From Pseudomonas oryzihabitans (GTDB taxonomy: Bacteria > Pseudomonadota > Gammaproteobacteria > Pseudomonadales > Pseudomonadaceae), in contig NZ_CP017024.1 in the NCBI RefSeq assembly GCF_014522265.1, positions 4,040,501 through 4,104,500 of the forward strand: DNA of 64,000 nucleotides, in the 5' to 3' direction. Shown piece after piece: positions 13,055-22,534 of the stretch. Each line of letters opens with the position of its first letter. Position 1 is the first letter of the stretch. The notes beneath the pieces are model-generated. The model did no database searches, was not told the DNA's origin, and was given only the letters and a program-made list of their open reading frames with translations. The position numbers were made by a program, and so were the translations under genes.

Positions 13055-14713
13055 ATGTACGTTTACGATCAGTACGATCAGCGGATCGTCGAAGAGCGTG
13101 TCGCCCAGTTTCGCGACCAGACCCGCCGCTTCCTGGCCGGAGAGCTGGGTGGCGAAGAATACCGCCCGCTGCGCCTGCAGAACGGTCTCTACATCCAGCG
13201 CTACGCGCCCATGCTGCGGGTCGCGGTGCCCTACGGCCTGCTGAACACTACCCAGGTGCGCAAGCTGGCGCAGATCGCCCGTGACTACGACAAGGGCTAC
13301 GCCCACATCAGTACCCGGCAGAACTTCCAGTTTAACTGGCCGGAGCTGGAAGACGTCCCCGAGATCCTCGCCGAGCTGGCCACCGTGCAGATGCACGCCA
13401 TCCAGACCAGCGGCAACTGCATCCGCAACACCACCACCGACCAGTTCGCCGGCGTCGCCCATGACGAACTGATCGATCCGCGCCCCTGGTGCGAGATCAT
13501 CCGCCAGTGGTCGACCTTCCACCCCGAATTCGCCTTCCTGCCGCGCAAGTTCAAGATCGCCGTCAACGGCGCCGCCCTGGATCGCGCCGCCATCGAGGTG
13601 CACGACATCGGCCTGGAAGCGGTGCGTAACGAGGCCGGCGAGCTGGGCTTCCGCGTGCTGGTCGGCGGCGGCCAGGGCCGTACTCCCCACACCGGTGAAT
13701 TCATCCGTGAATTCCTGCCCTGGCAGCACCTGCTCAGCTACCTGGAAGCCACCCTGCGGGTCTACAACCGCTACGGCCGCCGCGACAACAAGTTCAAGGC
13801 GCGCATCAAGATCCTGGTCAAGGCGCTGGGTGCCGACGCCTTCGCCGAAAAGGTCGAGGCCGAGTGGGCCCACCTCAAGGACGGCCCCGTCACTCTGACC
13901 GACGCCGAGGTCGCGCGGGTCTCCGCCTTCTTCGTCGATCCGCCCTATGCCGAGCTGCAGGACCAGGACGCCGCCCTCGCCCGCCTGGACGCCGAGCACC
14001 CCGGTTTCTCCCGCTGGCGCCAGCGCAACACCTTCCGCCACAAGCGTCCGGGCTATGTCGCCGTGACGCTGTCGCTCAAGCCCACCGGCGTCGCGCCGGG
14101 GGACGTGACCGATCTCCAGCTGGACGCCATGGCCGAGCTGGCCGATCGCTACAGCTTCGGCGAGCTGCGCACCTCCCACCAGCAGAACGTCATCTTCGCC
14201 GACGTCCGCCAGGACCAGTTGCTGGAGCTGTGGCAGGAGTTGCGCGAGCACGGCTTCGCCACCCCCAACATCGGCCTGCTGACCGACATGATCTGCTGCC
14301 CGGGCGGTGATTTCTGCTCCCTGGCCAACGCCAAGTCGATCCCCATCGCCGAAGCCATCCAGCGCCGTTTCGACGACCTGGACTACCTGTTCGACATCGG
14401 CGAGCTGGACCTCAACATCTCCGGTTGCATGAACGCCTGCGGTCATCACCACGTCGGCCACATCGGCATCCTCGGCGTGGACAAGAAGGGCGAGGAGTTC
14501 TACCAGGTGTCCCTGGGCGGCGACGCCGGCCGTGACGCCACCCTGGCCAAGATCCTCGGCCCCTCCTTCGCCCAGGACCAGATGCCCGAGGTGATCGGCA
14601 AGCTGATCAACGTCTACGTCGAGCGACGCACCGAAGACGAGCGCTTCATCGACACCTACCGCCGTATCGGTATCGACCCCTTCAAGGAGCGCGTCTATGC
14701 AAAGAATCATTAA
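13055..14713 (+). CDS. cysI: Sulfite reductase hemoprotein subunit
   Basis: Assimilatory sulfite reductase (552 residues) reducing sulfite to sulfide with siroheme and a 4Fe-4S cluster. The cluster Cys residues are seen as CCPGGDFC (about 413-420) and GCMNACGHH (about 457-465). Ferredoxin-like half-domain repeats are recognisable from GYAHISTRQNFQFNW and RTSHQQNVIFADV. ATG 13055 (MYVYDQYDQ) is chosen because CAGGA lies six bases upstream; ATG 13049 has no space for a Shine-Dalgarno. It overlaps the DUF934 gene by 17 bases. Confidence 0.95.
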   Translation: MYVYDQYDQRIVEERVAQFRDQTRRFLAGELGGEEYRPLRLQNGLYIQRYAPMLRVAVPYGLLNTTQVRKLAQIARDYDKGYAHISTRQNFQFNWPELEDVPEILAELATVQMHAIQTSGNCIRNTTTDQFAGVAHDELIDPRPWCEIIRQWSTFHPEFAFLPRKFKIAVNGAALDRAAIEVHDIGLEAVRNEAGELGFRVLVGGGQGRTPHTGEFIREFLPWQHLLSYLEATLRVYNRYGRRDNKFKARIKILVKALGADAFAEKVEAEWAHLKDGPVTLTDAEVARVSAFFVDPPYAELQDQDAALARLDAEHPGFSRWRQRNTFRHKRPGYVAVTLSLKPTGVAPGDVTDLQLDAMAELADRYSFGELRTSHQQNVIFADVRQDQLLELWQELREHGFATPNIGLLTDMICCPGGDFCSLANAKSIPIAEAIQRRFDDLDYLFDIGELDLNISGCMNACGHHHVGHIGILGVDKKGEEFYQVSLGGDAGRDATLAKILGPSFAQDQMPEVIGKLINVYVERRTEDERFIDTYRRIGIDPFKERVYAKNH

Positions 14714-15197
14714 GGGCGACCAGCTGGTCACCGACAACTGGCATCTGCTGCCCAAGGACGTCGCCTTGGCAGACGTCCCCAACAGCGACGACGTGATCAT
14801 CCCGGCCGCCCTGTGGCTGGAGCACGGCCATGCCCTCACCTGCCGCGATGGCAAGCTGGGCATCTGGCTGGACAGCGATGAAGAGCCGGAGAGCATTGCC
14901 GGCGACCTCGCGCACTTCGCCCTGATCGCCATCAACTTCCCGGCCTTCGTCGACGGGCGTGGCTATTCCTATGCCCGCCTGCTGCGCGAACGCTTCGGCT
15001 GGACCGGCGAGCTGCGCGCCATCGGCGATGTCCTGCAGGACCAGCTGTTCTTCCTCAAGCGTTGCGGCTTCGATGCCTACGTGGTCCGTGCCGACCGCGA
15101 TCCGGAAGCGGCCCTGGCCGGTCTGCGCGACTTCAGCGTGACCTATCAGGGCGCGGTCGACCAGGCCGAGCCGCTGTTCCGCCGCCGCCAGGCCTGA
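14697..15197 (+). CDS. DUF934 protein, sulfite reductase partner
   Basis: A 166-residue DUF934 protein (MQRIIKGDQLVTDNWH, NFPAFVDGRGYSYARLLRER, GDVLQDQLFFLKRCGFDAY). Members almost always follow cysI in beta- and gamma-proteobacteria and are presumed to assist sulfite reduction, possibly as an electron-transfer or assembly partner; the mechanism is not established. The start is inside the 3' end of cysI, so the two are translationally coupled. A strong terminator follows. Confidence 0.9.
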   Translation: MQRIIKGDQLVTDNWHLLPKDVALADVPNSDDVIIPAALWLEHGHALTCRDGKLGIWLDSDEEPESIAGDLAHFALIAINFPAFVDGRGYSYARLLRERFGWTGELRAIGDVLQDQLFFLKRCGFDAYVVRADRDPEAALAGLRDFSVTYQGAVDQAEPLFRRRQA

Positions 15198-15210
15198 TCG
15201 CCGCGGACGC

Positions 15211-15242
15211 AAAAGAAAACCCGCCGCGGCGGGTTTCTTTTT
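15211..15242. terminator. Bidirectional intrinsic terminator after cysI-DUF934
   Basis: A GC-rich stem AACCCGCC/GGCGGGTT with a two-base loop is flanked by A-rich sequence on the left and TTTCTTTTTG on the right. It lies between convergent genes (the DUF934 gene and acuI/yhdH) and can serve both strands. Confidence 0.9.
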
Positions 15243-15255
15243 GTCTGGCCTTCGC

Positions 15256-16248
15256 TCAACCGAGATCGACCACCACACGCCCCACCATCTTGCCCGCCAG
15301 GATCTGACTGATGGTGTCGGGCAGTTCGGCAAGGCCGACCTCGCGGGTCAGGCTGTCCAGGTCGTCCAGCTTCCACTGCACCGAAAGCTTGTCCCAGAGC
15401 GCGGCCTTGGCCATCAGTGGCAACTCGACAGAATCCACGCCCAGCAGATTCACCCCGCGCAGGATGAAGGGAAAGACCCCGGCGGCAAAGGTGGTGCCGG
15501 CGGTCATGCCGCAACAGGCCACGCTGCCGCCGTATTCCAGCGACTTGATGACGTTGAAGAGGATGTCGCCGCCGACGGTATCCACCGCCCCGGCCCACTG
15601 CTGGTCCAGTAGCGGCTTGCCGACGCCATCGGCCAGGGTGGCACGGTCGAGGATCTGCCGGGCACCCAGCCGATGCAGCCACTCCGCGCGCTCCAGCTTG
15701 GCCGTGGACGCCGCCACGTGATAGCCCAGGCGTGCCAGCAACTTGACCGCCAGACTGCCCACGCCACCACTGGCACCGGTGACCAGCACGGTACCGGCTT
15801 CAGGGGTCAGGCCCATCTGTTCGAGCTTCTCGACGCACAGCGCCGCGGTGAGCCCCGCGGTGCCCAGCACCATGGCTTCACGCAGGCCGAGATTGTCCGG
15901 GCGGCGGATCACCCAGGCGGCCGGCACCCGGATGTACTGGCCGAAGCCGCCGGGAGTGCTCATGCCCAGGTCGTAGCCCGTGACCAGGACCTCATCGCCC
16001 ACGGCGAATTCGCCAGCGTTGGAGTGCTCCACCACCCCGGCAGCGTCGATACCCGGGGTATGGGGATAGCGCCGGGTCACGCCGCGGTTGCCGATGGCCG
16101 ACAGGGCGTCCTTGTAGTTGAGCGAGGAGTAGCGCACCCGGATCAGCACCTCGCCCGCGGGCAGGTCGTCCAGGCTGCGCGTCACCACCTCTTGCCGGAA
16201 AGCACCATGGGCCCCTTCGGTCACCCAGAGCGCCTGAAAATTGCTCAT
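15256..16248 (-). CDS. acuI: Acrylyl-CoA reductase/YhdH-type zinc-free MDR oxidoreductase
   Basis: A 330-residue medium-chain dehydrogenase/reductase of the YhdH/AcuI group, NADPH-dependent and able in characterised members to reduce acryloyl-CoA. Seen: RYSSLNYKDALSAIGN, TPGIDAAGVV, the Rossmann glycine motif VTGASGGVGSLAV (about 157-169) and PFILRGVNLLGVDSV. The catalytic zinc ligands of alcohol dehydrogenases are absent, as usual for the group. It is a single gene divergent from nothing and converging on DUF934; sohB lies just upstream on the same strand. Confidence 0.85.
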   Translation of the reverse strand: MSNFQALWVTEGAHGAFRQEVVTRSLDDLPAGEVLIRVRYSSLNYKDALSAIGNRGVTRRYPHTPGIDAAGVVEHSNAGEFAVGDEVLVTGYDLGMSTPGGFGQYIRVPAAWVIRRPDNLGLREAMVLGTAGLTAALCVEKLEQMGLTPEAGTVLVTGASGGVGSLAVKLLARLGYHVAASTAKLERAEWLHRLGARQILDRATLADGVGKPLLDQQWAGAVDTVGGDILFNVIKSLEYGGSVACCGMTAGTTFAAGVFPFILRGVNLLGVDSVELPLMAKAALWDKLSVQWKLDDLDSLTREVGLAELPDTISQILAGKMVGRVVVDLG

Positions 16249-16297
16249 CGCATAACCTCCATTGGAGTCTTGTTATGGGCCGTCAGTCCCTTGGACC

Positions 16298-17323
16298 TCA
16301 GCGCCAGCGGGTCGACTCGGCCAGGCGCTCCCACCAGGTGCTCACCAGACGATCGACCCCGAGGCTCGCGGCCATGCCCAGGCGCTCGGGCAACGACTTC
16401 TTCTCGACGAAGCGCAGCGAAAAGACTTCGACCACCTGGGCCCGTTCGGCCAGGTATTCGTCACTGGTGCGCAGCTCGTCCACCAGTTGCTTGCCCAGCG
16501 CGGCCTGGCCGAGCCAGACCTCGCCGGTGGCGACCTCGTCGATATTGAGCTGCGGCCGGTAGTGGGCGACGAAATTCTTGAACAGCACATGGGTAGTATC
16601 CAGATCGTGCTGGAATTTTTCCTTGCCCTTCTCGTCGTTCTCGCCGAACACCGTAACGGTGCGCTTGTACTGGCCGGCGGTGAAGACCTCGAAGTCCACG
16701 TCATGCTTCTTCAGCAGGCGGTGGACATTGGGCAACTGGGCGACCACACCGATGGAGCCGAGGATGGCGAAGGGCGCACAGAGGATACGGTCGCCGATGC
16801 AGGCCATCATGTAACCGCCACTGGCCGCTACCTTGTCGACGCAGATGGTCAGGGGAATTCCCGCCTGGCGGATGCGCGCCAGCTGCGAGGCGGCCAGGCC
16901 ATAGCTGTGCACCAGGCCACCGCCGCTTTCCAGCCGCACCACTACCTCGTCCTTGGGCGTCGCCAGGGTCAGGACGGCGGTGATCTCGTTGCGCAGGTGT
17001 TCGTTGGCCGTGGCCTTGATGTCGCCATGGAAATCGAGCACATAGACCCGCGACTTGCCGGTCTCGCTCTTGCGCTTGGTCTTCTCGGCCTTGGTCTCGC
17101 GCTTGCGCAGGGCCTTGAAGGCTTCCTTGCCCAGCACGCTCTGCTGCAACCTCAGCCGCAGATCGCGATAGAAGTCATTGAGCTTCTGTACCTGCAACTG
17201 GCCAGCGGAGCTGCGCCGGTTGCGGCCGCGGACGGCGACGGTGAACAGCAGCACGGCGATGATGGCGACCACCACGGTGACGGTTTTGGCCAGGAAACTG
17301 GCATAGTCGGCAAGAAACTCCAC
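16298..17323 (-). CDS. sohB: Inner-membrane S49 peptidase SohB
   Basis: A 341-residue S49-family serine protease anchored by one N-terminal membrane helix (about 6-28, FLAKTVTVVVAIIAVLLFTVAV). The nucleophile region is KVAASGGYMMAC (Ser near residue 178) with FAILGSIGVV after it; the general-base Lys of the family lies further on in QYKRTVTVFGEND. GTG 17323 (VEFLADYASFL) matches known SohB N-termini and has AGGAG five bases upstream. It is separated by 258 bp from the divergent SCP2 gene. Confidence 0.92.
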   Translation of the reverse strand: MEFLADYASFLAKTVTVVVAIIAVLLFTVAVRGRNRRSSAGQLQVQKLNDFYRDLRLRLQQSVLGKEAFKALRKRETKAEKTKRKSETGKSRVYVLDFHGDIKATANEHLRNEITAVLTLATPKDEVVVRLESGGGLVHSYGLAASQLARIRQAGIPLTICVDKVAASGGYMMACIGDRILCAPFAILGSIGVVAQLPNVHRLLKKHDVDFEVFTAGQYKRTVTVFGENDEKGKEKFQHDLDTTHVLFKNFVAHYRPQLNIDEVATGEVWLGQAALGKQLVDELRTSDEYLAERAQVVEVFSLRFVEKKSLPERLGMAASLGVDRLVSTWWERLAESTRWR

Positions 17324-17581
17324 GGACTCTCCTAGGATGGCGGCAGCAGTGCCCTGCCCAGCATACCGAGTCGCCCGACCGATAGAAACTCGGCGATTCC
17401 CGGCGGTCTTCCGGCACCGGCTAGCCATTGGCAGCGATCAATCCGTGCACGCGCACCAGCCTTTCAAACAAGCGTATGAATATCCGTTGACAGGCCTCCT
17501 GCCGCCCCCTACCCTCGGTCGAGTGCCCTGCCCCTCCCGCCGGAGTGGGCCTCATCGAAAAAGACCACAAGGACCCTCGCC

Positions 17582-17893
17582 ATGAGCGCAGCCGAAGCCA
17601 TCGCCACCCTGAAGAGCAAGTTCGACCCCTCCGCCGCGGCCGGCCTGGATCTCACCTATCAATTCGACGTCGAGGGCGGTGACAACTACTACGTGGTCGT
17701 CAAGGACGGCACCTGTGACGTCCAGCAAGGCGACGCCGCCGACCCGGATTGCACCCTGATCATGGACCAGGACACCCTGGCTGGCATCGTCAGCGGCGAA
17801 ACCGACGGCATGCAGGCCTTCATGTCCGGCAAACTGCGCGTCGAAGGCAACATGATGCTGAGCATGAAGCTGGGCGAACTCTTCCCCAACTAA
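17582..17893 (+). CDS. SCP2 sterol-binding-domain protein
   Basis: A 103-residue single-domain SCP2 protein (DLTYQFDVEGGDNYYVVVKDG, the C-terminal MSGKLRVEGNMMLSMKLGELF helix). Such proteins bind lipids or acyl-CoA in a hydrophobic tunnel; the ligand here is unknown. No export signal is present. It is a monocistronic gene ended by the strong terminator at 17905. Confidence 0.88.
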   Translation: MSAAEAIATLKSKFDPSAAAGLDLTYQFDVEGGDNYYVVVKDGTCDVQQGDAADPDCTLIMDQDTLAGIVSGETDGMQAFMSGKLRVEGNMMLSMKLGELFPN

Positions 17894-17904
17894 GCGCCAG
17901 TCAT

Positions 17905-17935
17905 GAAAAAGCCGGGCAATCGCCCGGCTTTTTTG
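17905..17935. terminator. Bidirectional intrinsic terminator
   Basis: GAAAAAGCCGGGC-AAT-CGCCCGGCTTTTTTG: a perfect GC stem with A-tract and T-tract on its two sides, placed between the SCP2 gene and the convergent opmB end, serving both. Confidence 0.95.
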
Positions 17936-17944
17936 TGCCCGAAG

Positions 17945-19426
17945 TCAGGGTCGCTGCGGCGGCGCCGGTGGGGTGACGTTGCCATCCCAACCACCGCCAA
18001 GCGCGGCGATCAGCTGGACGCTGGCACTGAGGCGGCTGCCCAGCAGGGTCAGGTTGGTGCGTTCGTTGCTCAGGGCGGTGGTCTGCAGGGTGACCACGTC
18101 GAGATAGCCGATCAGCCCGGCCTGGTACTGGTTCTCGGCCAGTTGCAGGGCGCGGCGCGCGGCATCCAGGGCCTCCTGGCGCACGCCGGCTTCGTCGCCG
18201 TAGGTGCGCAGCTGCACCAGATAGTCCTCCACCTCGCGGAAGCCATCGAGCACGGTCTGGCGATAACCGGCGACGCTGGCGTCGTAGCTGGCTTCGGCCG
18301 ACTCCACCTGCGCGCGGCGCAGGCCACCATCGAACAGCGACAGGGCAAAGGATGGCCCGATCGACCAGAAGCGATTCGGCGTGCTGATCAGATTGCCCCA
18401 CTGGCTGGCACTGTAGCCACCGCTGGCACTCAGGGTCAGGTCCGGGTAGTAGGCCGCTTCGGCGACGCCGATGGCGGCATTGGCGGCCATGACCTGGCGC
18501 TCGGCCTGGGCGATGTCCGGACGCCGCTCCAGCAGGGTCGAGGGCACGGCGCTCGGCAGCGGCGGCAATTCGGGAACTGTCTTGACCGCGCCCAGCTGGA
18601 AATTGGCCGGGACTTCGCCGACCAGCACCGCGATGGCGTTTTCCAGCTGGGCACGCTGGTACCTGAGGTCGATGGCGTCGGCCTGGGTGCTCTTCAGCTG
18701 GGTGGTCGCCTGGGCCACATCCGCCGGCGTGACGATGCCGGCGCGGTACTGGTTCTGGGTCAGGCGCAGGGATCGCTCGTAGGCGGACACGGTGGCGTCG
18801 AGCAACCGCTGCTGGGCGTCCAGCACCCGTAACTGCAAATAGTTGGTCGCCAGTTGCGTCTGCAGACTCAGGCGGGTGGCCGCCAGCTCCGCAGCGCTGG
18901 CCTGGGCGGAAGCCCGATCCGCCTCCACCTGGCGCCTTACGCGCCCCCAGAGATCCAGCTCCCAGCTCACCCCCAGGCTGGCGTCGTAGGCGTTGCTGAT
19001 GGTGCTGGTGCCACCGCTGCTGAAGGTGCTGCTGGTGCCATTGGAGTTGCGGATGACGGTGTTGCTGCCCGAACCGCCCCCGCGCCCGGAGCGGGTGGCG
19101 CCCAGGCTGCTGGACAGGGTCGGGAACAACGCGGCCCGCGCCTGACTGACCAGGGCCAGGGATTGCCGATAGGTCGCCTCGGCCTGGGCCAGGCTCTGGT
19201 TGCGCTGGTTCAGCTGGACCATCAGGCGATCCAGGGTCGGATCATCGTAGCGGCGCCACCAGTCGCCACGGACCTCCAGATCCCTGGGCGCGGCGGCCTG
19301 CCAGCCCTCGGCATGACGGTAGGCGACCGGCACCGCAGTGGTTGGCCGCTGGTAATCCGGGCCCAGGGTACAGCCGGCCAGTAGTAGAGCCAGGGTCAGC
19401 GTCGGCAGGCGCAGGGTTGGAGTCAT
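17945..19426 (-). CDS. opmB: Outer-membrane efflux lipoprotein OpmB (NodT family)
   Basis: The TolC-like outer-membrane channel of the MuxABC pump, 493 residues. A lipoprotein signal (LLLAGCTLGPDY, acylated Cys near 19) is followed by two OEP repeats with RPDIAQAERQ and SLFDGGLRRAQ. An unusual Gly/Ser/Thr-rich insert lies at about 112-140. Its ATG overlaps the muxC stop by four bases, so it is the last gene of muxA-muxB-muxC-opmB. Confidence 0.92.
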   Translation of the reverse strand: MTPTLRLPTLTLALLLAGCTLGPDYQRPTTAVPVAYRHAEGWQAAAPRDLEVRGDWWRRYDDPTLDRLMVQLNQRNQSLAQAEATYRQSLALVSQARAALFPTLSSSLGATRSGRGGGSGSNTVIRNSNGTSSTFSSGGTSTISNAYDASLGVSWELDLWGRVRRQVEADRASAQASAAELAATRLSLQTQLATNYLQLRVLDAQQRLLDATVSAYERSLRLTQNQYRAGIVTPADVAQATTQLKSTQADAIDLRYQRAQLENAIAVLVGEVPANFQLGAVKTVPELPPLPSAVPSTLLERRPDIAQAERQVMAANAAIGVAEAAYYPDLTLSASGGYSASQWGNLISTPNRFWSIGPSFALSLFDGGLRRAQVESAEASYDASVAGYRQTVLDGFREVEDYLVQLRTYGDEAGVRQEALDAARRALQLAENQYQAGLIGYLDVVTLQTTALSNERTNLTLLGSRLSASVQLIAALGGGWDGNVTPPAPPQRP

Positions 19427-22400
19427 AGCGGCGTATCCAGGGCAGCGTCGGTACGGATGCCGCGCCAGCGATTGACGCGGCGGCGCAGGCGTTCGAAATA
19501 GAGATAGACCACCGGGGTGGTGTAGAGGGTGAGGATCTGGCTCAAGACCAGGCCACCGACGATCACCAGGCCCAGTGGCTGGCGCATCTCTGCGCCTTCG
19601 GTATTGCCGATCAATAGCGGTACGGCACCGAGGATGGCGGCCATGGTGGTCATCAGGATGGGCCTCAGGCGCAACAGACAGGCCTGGCGAATGCCCTCCT
19701 CGGGCGTCAGTCCCTGCTGGCGCTCCAGCTGCAGGGCCAGATCCACCATCATGATGGCATTCTTCTTCACCACCCCGATCAGCAGGAACAGGCCGAGCAT
19801 GGAAATCAGGCTGAACTGGCCACCGGTGAGCTGGATGGCGAGCAAGGCCCCTACCCCGGCCGACGGTAGCGTCGAGAGGATGGTCAGGGGATGCACGTAG
19901 CTCTCGTAGAGCACGCCTAGGACGATATAGACCAGCACCAGGGCGCCGAGAATCATCAGCGGTTGCCCCGACACCGTGCTGGCGAAAATGTTGGCGGATC
20001 CGCCCAGGCGACCCTGGACATCGGTCGGCAAGCCGATGGCCGCCACCGCGCGCTGTACCGCCCGGGTCGCCTGTTCCAGGCTGACGTCCGGCGCCAGGTC
20101 GAAGTTGATGCTCTCCGAGGCGAACTGGCCATCGTGGGTAACCCGGTCCTCGGCGAGGCTGTTGGTGTAGTAGGCGAAGGCCGACAGCGGGACCTGGGCG
20201 CCGCTGGCGGTGATGACCCGCACCTGCTCGAGGACGGTCGGATCCTGGGCATAGCGCGGATTGATCTCCATCACCACCTTGTACTGGTTGAGCGGCTCGT
20301 AGATGGTCGAGATCTGCCGCTGGGCGAAGGAGTTGTTGAGCACCGCAGCGACGGTTTCCATGTCCACGCCGAGGCGCTTGGCCTTCTCGCGGTCGATCTG
20401 CAGGGTGATCTGCTGGGTGCTGCCTTCGCGGCCGTCCACCGCGGTCAGCTCCGGCAGCGCCTTGAGTGCGGCCAATACCTTGGGTTGCCAGGTTTCCAGC
20501 AGCCCGACGTCGCCCGAGAGCAGGTTGTACTCATAGGACGAGGTGCTCTGCTGACGACCGCCGAATCTCAGGTCCTGGTCGGCCATGAGGAACAGCTGGG
20601 CGCCCGGCACCTTGGGCGCGTTGGCGCGGATGCGCTCGATGACCTTTTGCGCATCCAGCTGGCGCTCGGCGATGGGCTTGAGGCGAATCAGCATCACCGC
20701 GTTGTTCACCCCACTGCCGGAGCCGGAACTGCCGACGAAGCCGGAGGCGCTGGCCACCGCCGGATCGGCCAGCAGCGACTTGCGCAGGATCTCGATCTTC
20801 GGCTGCATGACCTGGAACGACAGCGCATTGTCGCCGCGGATGAAACCGATCAGCTGGCCGGTGTCCTGCTGCGGCATGAAGGTCTTGGGCACCACCACAT
20901 AGAGCAGCACGTTGAGCGCTATGGTCGCGATCAGACTCAGCAGGGTCAGCCGCCGATGACGCAGGGCCCAGCCGAGGGTCCGGTCGTAGCCGGCCACCAG
21001 CCGGCGATGGGCCCGCTCGCTGAAGCGCTGCAGGCGGCTTTCGGTGGCGGGATCGTGGGGCCTGAGCCAGCGCGCGCAGAGCATGGGCGTCAGCGTCAGG
21101 GACACCACCAGCGACACCAGGATGGCGGCGGCCAGGGTCAGGGAGAATTCGCGGAACAGCTTTTCGACGATGCCGCCGATGAAGAGGATGGCGACGAAGA
21201 CCGCCACCAGGGAAACGTTCATCGACAGCAGGGTGAAGCCCACCTCGCGGGTGCCCTGGTAGGCCGCCTTCAGCGGCGCCATGCCGTTATCGATGTGCCG
21301 GGCGATGTTCTCCAGCACCACGATGGCATCGTCCACCACCAGCCCCGCCGCCAGGATCAGGGCCATCAGCGACAGGGTATTGAGCGAGAAGCCGAGCAGG
21401 TACATGACGGCGAAGGTACCCACCAGGGAGATGGGCACCGCCAGGGCCGGAATCACCGCGCTGCGCAGCCGGCCGAGGAACAGCCAGACCACGCCGATCA
21501 CCAGGAAGACGGCGATGATCAGCGTCAGTTCGGCTTCATGCAGGGTGGCCTTGATCACCCCGGATCTGTCCATGGCCACTTCCAGGCGGGCACTGGCCGG
21601 GACGATGGCCTCCAGTGCCGGCAGGCGCGCCTTGAGCGCGGCGATGGTCTCGATGATGTTGGCATTGGCCTGCCGATTGACCACCAGCAGCACGGCGCTC
21701 TGGTCGTTGTAGAAACCGGCGTTGTAGCGGTCTTCCACGGCATCGCTGACCTTGGCGACATCGCGCAGGCGCAACGTCGCGCCATCCTGGTAGCGGATGA
21801 TCAGGGGGGCGTAGTCGGCGGCCTTGAACAGCTGGTCGTTGGCCTGGATCTGCCAATTGTGTTCGTCATTGGCCACCGCACCCTTGGGGCGACGCTGGTT
21901 GGCGCTGTTGATGGCGGTGCGGACGTCGTCCAGCGCCAGCCCGTAATGCTCCAGCTGGCGCGGCTCCAGTTCGATGCGCACCGCCGGCAGGGAGCTGCCA
22001 CCGATCTGCACTTCGCCCACGCCGCTGACCTGGGACAGGCTCTGGGCCAGCACCGTGGACGCCAGGTCGTAGAGCTCGCCCTTGCTCAGGGTCTTGGAGG
22101 TCAGCGAGAACACCATGATGGGTGCCTGGGACGGATTGACCTTGCGATAGCGTGGCATCTGGCGCATGCCGCTCGGCAGCAGGTTGCGCGAGGCATTGAT
22201 GGCCGCCTGCACCTCGCGGGCGGCGGTGTTGACGTTCTTGTCCAGATCGAACTGGATGATGATCTGCGTCGAGCCCTGGCTGCTGCGGCTGGTCATGGAG
22301 CTGATGCCGGCGATGGTGCCCAGGGAACGCTCCAGCGGCGTGGCGACGCTGGAGGCCATCACCTGGGGACTGGCCCCGGACAGGGTCGCCGAGACCGTGA

Positions 22401-22533
22401 TGGTGGGAAAGTCCATCTGCGGCAGGGGCGCCACCGGCAACAGCCGGAAGGCGATGGCGCCCAGCAGCAGCAACGCCAGGCTCAGCAGCAGGGTCGCGAC
22501 CGGCCGGGCGATGAAGGGCGCCGAGAGATTCAC
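19423..22533 (-). CDS. muxC: RND efflux pump inner-membrane protein MuxC
   Basis: A 1036-residue RND transporter (MdtC-like) with the full two-fold repeat of six membrane helices and periplasmic pore loops. Recognisable motifs include FPTITVSATLSGASPQ near the start, the helix-4 LAAGLVVDDAIVVLENI proton-relay Asp pair, and [15 protein letters not shown] in the C half. In P. aeruginosa MuxB and MuxC form a mixed trimer with MuxA and OpmB, exporting novobiocin, macrolides and other drugs. It starts one or two bases after the muxB stop. Confidence 0.95.
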   Translation of the reverse strand: MNLSAPFIARPVATLLLSLALLLLGAIAFRLLPVAPLPQMDFPTITVSATLSGASPQVMASSVATPLERSLGTIAGISSMTSRSSQGSTQIIIQFDLDKNVNTAAREVQAAINASRNLLPSGMRQMPRYRKVNPSQAPIMVFSLTSKTLSKGELYDLASTVLAQSLSQVSGVGEVQIGGSSLPAVRIELEPRQLEHYGLALDDVRTAINSANQRRPKGAVANDEHNWQIQANDQLFKAADYAPLIIRYQDGATLRLRDVAKVSDAVEDRYNAGFYNDQSAVLLVVNRQANANIIETIAALKARLPALEAIVPASARLEVAMDRSGVIKATLHEAELTLIIAVFLVIGVVWLFLGRLRSAVIPALAVPISLVGTFAVMYLLGFSLNTLSLMALILAAGLVVDDAIVVLENIARHIDNGMAPLKAAYQGTREVGFTLLSMNVSLVAVFVAILFIGGIVEKLFREFSLTLAAAILVSLVVSLTLTPMLCARWLRPHDPATESRLQRFSERAHRRLVAGYDRTLGWALRHRRLTLLSLIATIALNVLLYVVVPKTFMPQQDTGQLIGFIRGDNALSFQVMQPKIEILRKSLLADPAVASASGFVGSSGSGSGVNNAVMLIRLKPIAERQLDAQKVIERIRANAPKVPGAQLFLMADQDLRFGGRQQSTSSYEYNLLSGDVGLLETWQPKVLAALKALPELTAVDGREGSTQQITLQIDREKAKRLGVDMETVAAVLNNSFAQRQISTIYEPLNQYKVVMEINPRYAQDPTVLEQVRVITASGAQVPLSAFAYYTNSLAEDRVTHDGQFASESINFDLAPDVSLEQATRAVQRAVAAIGLPTDVQGRLGGSANIFASTVSGQPLMILGALVLVYIVLGVLYESYVHPLTILSTLPSAGVGALLAIQLTGGQFSLISMLGLFLLIGVVKKNAIMMVDLALQLERQQGLTPEEGIRQACLLRLRPILMTTMAAILGAVPLLIGNTEGAEMRQPLGLVIVGGLVLSQILTLYTTPVVYLYFERLRRRVNRWRGIRTDAALDTPL

Positions 22534-22534
22534 C